Shown piece after piece: positions 1-5,009 of a stretch of 5,009 nt of DNA; within the stretch, counting starts at the first letter, position 1; each line of letters opens with the position of its first letter. Position numbers and translations under genes: made by a program. The notes beneath the pieces are model-generated. The model saw only the letters and a program-made list of their open reading frames with translations. It was not told where the DNA came from and searched no databases. This DNA comes from Planctomycetaceae bacterium TMED10 (GTDB taxonomy: Bacteria > Planctomycetota > Planctomycetia > Pirellulales > UBA7805): contig NHBP01000051.1 of the NCBI GenBank assembly GCA_002168195.1, positions 56,432-61,440 of the forward strand, written 5' to 3'.

Positions 1-891
1 GGTTCCCATGAAGATCCAGACGAAAACATTGAAGGTGGTTATTACAATTACGCGGATTTATTGCGGGCCAAGGAAAATCTGAGCCTCTTGAAAACCAGGA
101 TTGTTGAAAAAATTCCAATTGTGGTCACCGAATCGATCCCTTATCGGATAGAAGGTGTTTCTCCGGGCACGCCGATTATTCGAAGCGGAATCTGGAAATT
201 AAAGGTCAGAGTTTCTCGGGACGAGGGATTTGATGCCCCTATCCGATTGACCATGCCATTTTTACCCCCAGGGATATCCACGAGTTCCGGTGAAGTCATA
301 CCGGCAGGTGAATCAGAAGCAGAGTTCCGCTTGACAGCGCACCCGAAAATCACACCGCGCGATTGGAAGTTATATGTCCAGGGTGTTGCCGGGGAAGAAA
401 ATAATTGGATCTGGGCATCAACGCAAATGATTTCTCTCGAGGTTCAAAAAGGTTTTGCGTCCTTGACGTTTTCGCCTGCCGAATCTCCCGTTGGTCAAGA
501 AACGACACTGGGATGTGAAATCGATTTAATCAAGGAGTTTGAAGGCGAGGCACGTATTGAATTAACTGGACTGCCGGAAAATGTCGAATCATCGCCGGTC
601 GTATTCAAAACGGGGGAGCAGCATATTGGGATACCGTTGCGTGTACATCAAGACGCGGCTCCCGGAACCTACCAAGGAATCCGTGCAACATTAAAGGTTC
701 CCTACGGAAACGGGGTGATTACGTCGCAATTTGGCCCAACTACCCTGGTCATTCAACAAGACAGTCAAGTTGCGACGGAGCCTGTCGTGGTCCAGAGCGA
801 GAAGGAGGCCGCCAAACCCCTTTCGCGACTTGAACAACTGCGACTCGAGGCGAAGGCCCGTCGAGCGGACGTGAATGGGGTGTCGCCATGA
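1..891 (+). CDS. Ig-like repeat protein, C-terminal part (5' end outside window)
   Basis: The reading frame is open from the first base to the TGA at 889-891, giving 296 visible residues. It has no convincing start inside the window: the TTG at 61 is only an internal Leu codon, and acidic coding sequence (visible residues 4-9, DPDENI-like) precedes it. Two tandem beta-rich repeats are visible, at residues about 39-147 and 153-250. They align at GFDAPIRLTMPFLPPGIS (from 76) and EFEGEARIELTGLPENVE (from 179), each followed by a glycine turn (PAGESEAEF, KTGEQHIGI) and further strands. This looks like the Ig-like or NEW3-like sandwich common in large exported planctomycete proteins, often alongside pre-peptidase C-terminal domains. 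The tail (251-296) is charged and probably helical (RLEQLRLEAKARR). No catalytic motif is seen. A structural or binding role outside the cytoplasm is inferred; the signal peptide would lie upstream. The gene overlaps the next by four bases, so the two products are probably made together. Confidence 0.8.
   Translation, partial: GSHEDPDENIEGGYYNYADLLRAKENLSLLKTRIVEKIPIVVTESIPYRIEGVSPGTPIIRSGIWKLKVRVSRDEGFDAPIRLTMPFLPPGISTSSGEVIPAGESEAEFRLTAHPKITPRDWKLYVQGVAGEENNWIWASTQMISLEVQKGFASLTFSPAESPVGQETTLGCEIDLIKEFEGEARIELTGLPENVESSPVVFKTGEQHIGIPLRVHQDAAPGTYQGIRATLKVPYGNGVITSQFGPTTLVIQQDSQVATEPVVVQSEKEAAKPLSRLEQLRLEAKARRADVNGVSP
115..750 (+). other. Two tandem Ig-like domains encoded in the first gene
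   Basis: The first domain spans about 115-441 and the second about 457-750, offset by roughly 103 residues. Each has the order strand, acidic/basic turn, hydrophobic strand with a proline turn (PFLPPG, GLPENV), glycine turn, then final strands. They are diverged protein-level repeats; no long identical DNA repeat is apparent. The fold is inferred from the strand pattern only. Confidence 0.55.
888..891 (+). promoter_or_regulatory. ATGA stop/start overlap (translational coupling)
   Basis: The start codon of the DUF1549/DUF1553 gene (888-890) overlaps the TGA (889-891) of the Ig-like gene. In the downstream frame the nearest upstream stop is at 831-833, and no ATG, GTG or TTG lies between it and 888, so the start is well fixed. 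A second ATG at 891 would remove only one residue. The only ribosome-binding-like sequence is a weak GGGG at 877-880, which favours re-initiation by ribosomes finishing the upstream gene. Confidence 0.75.
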
Positions 892-3269
892 TGTCCTGGG
901 TCCTCTGCGCGATTGCGGCCACCGGTAATATCGATCCCTCTGAATTAATCGTGTACCCGCCATCGATTGTGGTTGCGGCGGACCGCCCTGCCCTGTTTAT
1001 GGTTCGTGGGAGAGCTGCCAGTGGACGGGAAACAGCATGGAAAACACCCGTAGATATTTCGATACGCGATCCGCACATCGCACGGGTGGAAAAAGATACG
1101 ATTTTTCCTGTCTCCGGTGGGGAAACTGCGTTGATCGTGCAAAGCGGCCAGACGCGCGTGGAAGTGCCTGTATTCGTCGAATCCAGAAGTGACCATTCGG
1201 GCGTTAGTTTTAGAAGGGATGTCATTCCGATTCTTACTAAATCGGGCTGTAATAGTGGCACCTGCCATGGTGCTGCCAGTGGCCAGGATGGATTCGGCCT
1301 TTCCTTGTTCGGCTACGATGCGGGGGGTGATTATCTGGCAATCACCAGGCACTGGGTGGGCCGGAGAATTAACCGATCGCTTCCGGAGGAAAGCTTGTTG
1401 CTGAAGAAAGCCGTTGGCGCCGTACCCCATACGGGCGGGAAAAAGATTGAGCGAAGATCGTTGGAATACCAAACTCTGGCGCGTTGGATCCAGGAGGGTG
1501 CTCGGGATGACCCACGGCCACCGGCGAAGGTCACCCAACTTAAGCTTTATCCGCAGGAAATGACATTGTCGCCGGGTGACGAGCATCGCCTGATCGTAAT
1601 CGCCCATCGAGAAGATGGAACGCAGCGTGACGTAACAAAGTGGGCTGAATTTCAGTCGACGAACCCAAATACCTTATCTGTTAGTACCGCAGGAGTGGGG
1701 AAAGCAAAATCCACCGGAGAGACTTTTATTACGGCAAGATTCGATACTTTGACCGCCGGTCGGAGCGCCATCGTGCAGTCATTGGAAACGGGCAGCGGGT
1801 GGATTGGCCAAGTCCAGAATAATCGAGTGGATGAACTGGTGGACCGCAAGCTAAAACGGCGAGGCATTTCGCCTACTTCGTTGTGCGACGACCCGACCTT
1901 CATTCGAAGATTATCAATCGACCTTCGCGGAGCCCTTCCGTCGGCTGAGGAGGTTGTTGATTTTGTCGAGGACACGGGTAAAGATAAACGCGAGTTATTG
2001 ATTGATACATATCTACAGTCCCCGCTATTTGCTGACCTTGCTACGATGCGCTGGAGCGAGTTACTCAAGGTACGCTCCGGTGGAAAGCTTAGCCGACAAG
2101 GCGTCCATCGTTACAGCAATTGGTTAAAGGGCGAAATAGAAAATAATACGCCCCTCGATCGCGTTGCGTTTGAGTTAATCAGTTCCAGTGGCGAAACCGC
2201 AAATAACCCGGCTGGTTATTTTTACCAGACGGAGAAGGAGGTCGCCAAACAGGCTGAAAATATTGCGCAAATATTCCTCGGAATGCGTTTGCAGTGTGCG
2301 TCTTGCCATAATCATCCGTTTGACCGTTGGACGATGGATGACTATTACGGCTTCGCCGCTTTTTTAGCTCGAGTGGGTAAAAAGCCGGGTGAAGACCCGC
2401 GAGAAATTATTTTGTTCCATCAGGGTAAAGGATCCATTACGCATCCGATTTCGGGCGAAGATGTTGCACCTAAATATTTAGGTGGAACACAACCGGTTCT
2501 CGAAGAGAGTGATCCCCGCCTTGCATTGGCTGAATGGATTACCGATGCGGATAACAAGTATTTCGCTTCGCACATGGCAAATACGTTGTGGTCTTGGTTA
2601 TTTCATCGAGGAATAGTGGACGACCCGGATGACGTACGGGTGAGTAATCCCCCGGTTAATGCGGCTTTACTCGAATATCTGGCCGGGCGTCTTGTGGACT
2701 ATAAATTTGACGCGCGCGCTTTACTGCGTGAGATCTGCTTATCCCGCACTTACCAGACTCAGGTGACTACAGACGCTGAGGCGAATAAACTTTTTGCCGG
2801 TCAAGCTTTGCGCCCCTTGTCCGCCCCTGTCCTGCACGATGTCATCGTCCAAGTAACGGAATCTCCGACTGAATTTGAAAAGGCGCTAGAGGGAACGACA
2901 GCAGTCCAGTTAACCGACGGTGCCATCACAAATAACTTCCTCACTACGTTTGGACGGAGTGGCCGACTCACGGTATGTACCTGTGAGACGAAAGGTGATT
3001 CAACGTTATCACAGGCGCTGCACCTGGTGAATGGTAAAACGGTACACCAGAAAATAATCGATGGTAAATTGATTCCTCGGTGGCTAGAGCAAGGCCTAGA
3101 AGCCTCCGAGATTGCAAGTAAGCTATATATGCGATGTCTTTCACGACCGGCCTCAACACAAGAGAAGGCAGTAATTGCAAAACAGCTAGCGCATCGTCCG
3201 CCGCTAGAGGTGCTTGAGGATTTGTTCTGGTCGCTGATGAATAGCCCCGAATTTTCCATGAACCATTGA
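888..3269 (+). CDS. DUF1549/DUF1553 (PSCyt2/PSD1) exported multidomain protein with two putative heme motifs
   Basis: This is a complete 793-residue protein of the planctomycete DUF1549/DUF1553 family. In order: a short hydrophobic N-terminus (3-11, WVLCAIAA) that may be a weak signal peptide; an Ig-like segment (about 19-98); a cytochrome-like segment with CNSGTCH (C121, C126, H127) and a PHTGG motif (H181); a Big_2-like Ig domain (about 215-298); DUF1549 (about 313-495), with RRLSIDLRGALPS and ending near CASCHNHPFDRW (C470, C473, H474); and DUF1553 (about 540-785), with PRLALAEWIT, NTLWSWLFHRGIVDDPDD, LSRTYQ, CTCE (697-700) and QALHLVNG. CASCH is a classical CXXCH heme-attachment motif; CNSGTCH has the rarer CX4CH spacing. 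Length and domain order fit an intact family member. The biochemical role is unknown; location outside the cytoplasm and heme binding are inferred. It is translationally coupled to the Ig-like gene and is followed after 16 bases by a cytochrome, so the products may act together. Family assignment is firm, function is not. Confidence 0.93.
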   Translation: MMSWVLCAIAATGNIDPSELIVYPPSIVVAADRPALFMVRGRAASGRETAWKTPVDISIRDPHIARVEKDTIFPVSGGETALIVQSGQTRVEVPVFVESRSDHSGVSFRRDVIPILTKSGCNSGTCHGAASGQDGFGLSLFGYDAGGDYLAITRHWVGRRINRSLPEESLLLKKAVGAVPHTGGKKIERRSLEYQTLARWIQEGARDDPRPPAKVTQLKLYPQEMTLSPGDEHRLIVIAHREDGTQRDVTKWAEFQSTNPNTLSVSTAGVGKAKSTGETFITARFDTLTAGRSAIVQSLETGSGWIGQVQNNRVDELVDRKLKRRGISPTSLCDDPTFIRRLSIDLRGALPSAEEVVDFVEDTGKDKRELLIDTYLQSPLFADLATMRWSELLKVRSGGKLSRQGVHRYSNWLKGEIENNTPLDRVAFELISSSGETANNPAGYFYQTEKEVAKQAENIAQIFLGMRLQCASCHNHPFDRWTMDDYYGFAAFLARVGKKPGEDPREIILFHQGKGSITHPISGEDVAPKYLGGTQPVLEESDPRLALAEWITDADNKYFASHMANTLWSWLFHRGIVDDPDDVRVSNPPVNAALLEYLAGRLVDYKFDARALLREICLSRTYQTQVTTDAEANKLFAGQALRPLSAPVLHDVIVQVTESPTEFEKALEGTTAVQLTDGAITNNFLTTFGRSGRLTVCTCETKGDSTLSQALHLVNGKTVHQKIIDGKLIPRWLEQGLEASEIASKLYMRCLSRPASTQEKAVIAKQLAHRPPLEVLEDLFWSLMNSPEFSMNH

Positions 3270-3285
3270 ACTCAGTCATGCAGCT
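3270..3285 (+). other. 16-base intergenic spacer without a recognisable ribosome-binding site
   Basis: The spacer between the DUF1549/DUF1553 stop and the cytochrome start has no purine-rich Shine-Dalgarno sequence, no hairpin and no T tract. It contains an out-of-frame ATG at 3278 that opens a three-codon frame (ATG CAG CTA TGA). The stop of that frame (3287-3289) overlaps the cytochrome ATG at 3286-3288. Read-through transcription from the upstream gene is the simplest explanation for expression of the cytochrome gene. Confidence 0.6.
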
Positions 3286-5009
3286 ATGAGCACAGCAGTT
3301 AAACTCGTCGTCGCGTTAGCCACCATTTTCGGAGTGTGTACGATGGTGACTGATAATTGCGCCGGGGCGTCAAGTTACGACCAAGAAGTTTTAGCAATTT
3401 TTCGTGCTGAATGCCTTGCTTGTCATAACGAAGACGATAAGCAGGGGGACTTGGATTTATCGACGTACGACGCAATGCTCGACGGAGGTGCAAGTGGCGC
3501 GGTGATCGAACCGGGTGATCCTGATGAGAGCCTGCTTTATCGACTGGTTGCACACCTCGAACAGCCCAGCATGCCACCCGAGACACCGATGATTGCGCGT
3601 GAGAGTGTCGAATTAATTAAGAAATGGATTTCGCAGGGCGCGATTAAGGCCTCCCTGGATCAGCCGCAGCAGATTGCGGAGGATACCGCCGCGCCTATCA
3701 TTCCCATTGCGAAAGCAAACAGTCAGCAGACGCCGCATTTCCCGCCGCGGCTTCCGCGTAGCAATCATATAGCGACCGATGCAACACCGGCAGTGGTTGC
3801 CTTAGCAGCAAGTCCGACTGCACCACTGGTTGCGGCGGGGGGCGTGCGTCAGGTTTGGTTATTGCGGACCGATTCGAGTGAACGGATCGGAAGACTAATC
3901 TTCACGGGTGGAGATGTACGGTGTCTCAAGTTCAGTCCCGATGGAAGCCTGCTGCTTGTTGGTGGTGGGCATCCGGGAGCATCGGGTAGCGTTGAGATCT
4001 GGGATATCGAACAAGGGAAGAAGATTTTTGCCAAAGATGGATATCTCGATGCGGTACGAAACGCGGATATTAGTAGCGATCATCAGAGGTTGGCGGTATC
4101 TACCACTAGTTCGACAATCGACTTGTTTGATCTTCAGACGGGTAATCGTATCGCAAAGATTGATGCGCATACGGATTGGATTACCGATTTAGAATTCAGC
4201 GATGATGGGGTGTTATTGGCTAGCGCGGATCGCGCCGGTGGGCTCCATTTATGGGACAGTTGGACCGGGAAAGATTTCCAAACTTTGAAAGGTCATAACA
4301 AAAGTATTCTCACTCTCCAATGGACTTACGATTCCAATTTTATCTCATCATCCGGTAAAGACGGGTTCATTCGCATTTGGTCTGCAGAGACCGGTCGCGA
4401 GACCCAGAAAATAAAAGCGCATGAAGGTGGTGTTGTGCAACATGCGCGCCGTGCAGACGGTGGCTGGGTTTCGGGGGGGGCAGACAATATCCTTCGTGTA
4501 TGGAACCCCCAGGGTAAATCTGTGCGGGCGGCTACGCCTTTTGCTGATACCCCCACGCGTATCGCTTACACGCCCGCTGATAAGCGGATCATTGTCGGCG
4601 ATTATTTAGGAAGCATTGTGACCTTGGATGAAATAACGTTAGCCGAAAAAAAGTTGCCTTCGATTAATCCTGGCAAGATTGAGAAGCAGATCGTCTTAAA
4701 GCGTTCTCAGTTAAAGGCTCACCAGAAAAATCGTTCCGAATTAGTCGAGCAGATAAACGCTGCAAATCAAAAGTTGGCACGATCGACAGGTGACCTGATG
4801 GATGCAAAAAATGAAACGAAAAAAGTTCGAGGAATGATTGATAGGCTTACCGAAGATATATTGGCCGTCCGAAAAAAGTTGCGCGGGATTCAAACGGAAT
4901 TATCGACTGCGGGTGATTCGCCGGTTGCAACAGAACTCATTATTGCCCGAAAATTAAAACAGAATGAGCTAGCACGGTTTATCGCTCACAGGAAGACCGA
5001 GGAGAATCA
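3286..5009 (+). CDS. PSCyt1 c-type cytochrome with seven-blade WD40 propeller and coiled coil (3' end outside window)
   Basis: The frame is open from the ATG at 3286 to the window end (574 full codons) and has no stop in view. An in-frame stop at 3259-3261 excludes a longer start, and starting later would lose the signal peptide. Residues 1-28 look like a Sec signal peptide: K6, then the hydrophobic LVVALATIFGV, with possible cleavage after AGA (26-28). The PSCyt1 heme domain follows, with CLACH (C43, C46, H47), QGDLDLSTYDAM, PGDPDESLLY, MPP (M96, likely axial ligand) and IKKWISQGA (W114). A Pro/Gln/Ala-rich linker (about 120-165) leads to WD40 repeats (166-450) with blade-end motifs at W191, W239, F281, W323, W365, W406 and L447. 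From about residue 464 the chain is a Lys/Glu/Gln-rich probable coiled coil. Related planctomycete proteins often carry further WD40 repeats after such a coil. Exported electron transfer or heme-based sensing with a protein-docking propeller is inferred; the partner may be the DUF1549/DUF1553 protein encoded just upstream. Confidence 0.92.
   Translation, partial: MSTAVKLVVALATIFGVCTMVTDNCAGASSYDQEVLAIFRAECLACHNEDDKQGDLDLSTYDAMLDGGASGAVIEPGDPDESLLYRLVAHLEQPSMPPETPMIARESVELIKKWISQGAIKASLDQPQQIAEDTAAPIIPIAKANSQQTPHFPPRLPRSNHIATDATPAVVALAASPTAPLVAAGGVRQVWLLRTDSSERIGRLIFTGGDVRCLKFSPDGSLLLVGGGHPGASGSVEIWDIEQGKKIFAKDGYLDAVRNADISSDHQRLAVSTTSSTIDLFDLQTGNRIAKIDAHTDWITDLEFSDDGVLLASADRAGGLHLWDSWTGKDFQTLKGHNKSILTLQWTYDSNFISSSGKDGFIRIWSAETGRETQKIKAHEGGVVQHARRADGGWVSGGADNILRVWNPQGKSVRAATPFADTPTRIAYTPADKRIIVGDYLGSIVTLDEITLAEKKLPSINPGKIEKQIVLKRSQLKAHQKNRSELVEQINAANQKLARSTGDLMDAKNETKKVRGMIDRLTEDILAVRKKLRGIQTELSTAGDSPVATELIIARKLKQNELARFIAHRKTEEN
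3781..4638 (+). repeat. Seven WD40 repeats forming one complete propeller
   Basis: Blade-end motifs are VWLL (191), IWD (238-240), LFD (280-282), LWD (322-324), IWS (364-366), VWN (405-407) and the degenerate TLD (446-448). They are spaced 48, 42, 42, 42, 41 and 41 residues apart. Three repeats also show the AH/GH dipeptide that opens a blade (DAHTDW, KGHNKS, KAHEGG). Seven blades is the usual closed WD40 ring. The first and last blades are the most diverged. These are protein-level repeats; the DNA copies are not near-identical. Confidence 0.85.
4473..4480 (+). repeat. G8 homopolymer tract within the WD40 coding region
   Basis: Eight consecutive G bases encode part of a Ser-Gly-Gly-Ala stretch in the sixth WD40 blade (VSGGADNILRVW). 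The present length keeps the frame: WD40 sequence continues on both sides. A one-base change would move translation into frames that stop at 4515-4517 or 4607-4609. Confidence 0.9.
4675..5009 (+). other. Long coiled-coil segment encoded at the end of the visible cytochrome
   Basis: Residues from about 464 to the window edge are strongly helical, with many Lys, Glu, Gln, Leu and Ile residues and few helix breakers apart from a GDSP turn near the end. Spaced aliphatic residues (for example MIDRLTEDILAVRKKL) fit heptad packing. It begins directly after the seventh WD40 blade. It probably drives oligomerisation or holds a second domain away from the propeller; where it ends cannot be seen. Confidence 0.7.

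Noticed and set aside
61..63. TTG at 61 as the true start of the Ig-like gene
   Set aside because: The frame is open upstream to the window edge with protein-like sequence, there is no ribosome-binding site, and no signal peptide follows. It is better read as an internal Leu codon.
8..82. Short + strand frame starting at the ATG at 8 (24 codons)
   Set aside because: It overlaps the Ig-like gene in another frame, and the frame-1 reading gives coherent protein from base 1. The short product has no recognisable features.
945..1607. Minus-strand open frame of 220 codons
   Set aside because: It is antisense to the well-supported DUF1549/DUF1553 gene, including its conserved heme-like motif, and the product shows no domain-like pattern. 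The same applies to the antisense frames at 749-1261, 1652-2068 and 2801-3259.
3325..3339. Cys18 of the cytochrome as a lipoprotein attachment site
   Set aside because: The residues before it (I-F-G-V) do not match a lipobox, which needs Gly, Ala or Ser just before the Cys. An ordinary cleavage after Ala28 fits better.
3299..3586. Minus-strand open frame of 95 codons
   Set aside because: It lies opposite the signal peptide and PSCyt1 domain of the cytochrome, which have clear family motifs. The antisense product is Arg/Pro-rich shadow sequence.
4654..4676. TTGCC/GGCAA inverted repeat as a terminator
   Set aside because: The stem is only five base pairs with a 13-base loop and no T tract, and it lies inside an open coding frame that continues as coiled coil.
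1..5009. CRISPR array, tRNA/rRNA, insertion sequence, attachment site or riboswitch
   Set aside because: Nearly every base is coding in three collinear genes. No regularly spaced DNA repeats, terminal inverted repeats, transposase motifs or RNA gene signatures were seen.

Overview
The window looks like bacterial chromosome from the Planctomycetota, or less likely the related Verrucomicrobiota. The evidence is the gene content. A DUF1549/DUF1553 (PSCyt2/PSD1) protein sits beside a PSCyt1-type c-type cytochrome fused to WD40 repeats, with an Ig-like repeat protein upstream. These families are strongly expanded in planctomycetes. GC looks close to 50% by eye, and no gene-level sign of horizontal transfer was seen.

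Layout: three co-directional genes on the + strand fill almost the whole window. (1) Positions 1-891 hold the C-terminal 296 residues of a protein with two tandem Ig-like beta-sandwich repeats; its start lies upstream. (2) Positions 888-3269 hold a complete 793-residue DUF1549/DUF1553 protein with two Ig-like segments, a CX4CH motif and a CXXCH motif. Its ATG overlaps the previous stop (ATGA). (3) From 3286 to the window end runs a c-type cytochrome with a signal peptide, a PSCyt1 heme domain, one complete seven-blade WD40 propeller and the start of a long lysine-rich coiled coil. It runs off the right edge. Only 16 bases separate genes 2 and 3, and no terminator or promoter-like gap is visible, so the three probably form one operon that extends beyond both ends.

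The inferred theme is an exported (periplasmic or cell-surface) assembly of heme and adhesion-like proteins: an Ig-like scaffold, a predicted two-heme protein with Ig-like and DUF1549/DUF1553 domains, and a cytochrome carrying a propeller and coiled coil for protein contacts. These families have no settled biochemical function that I know of, so the operon is recognisable but functionally undescribed. I see no RNA genes, mobile elements, CRISPR arrays or minus-strand genes.
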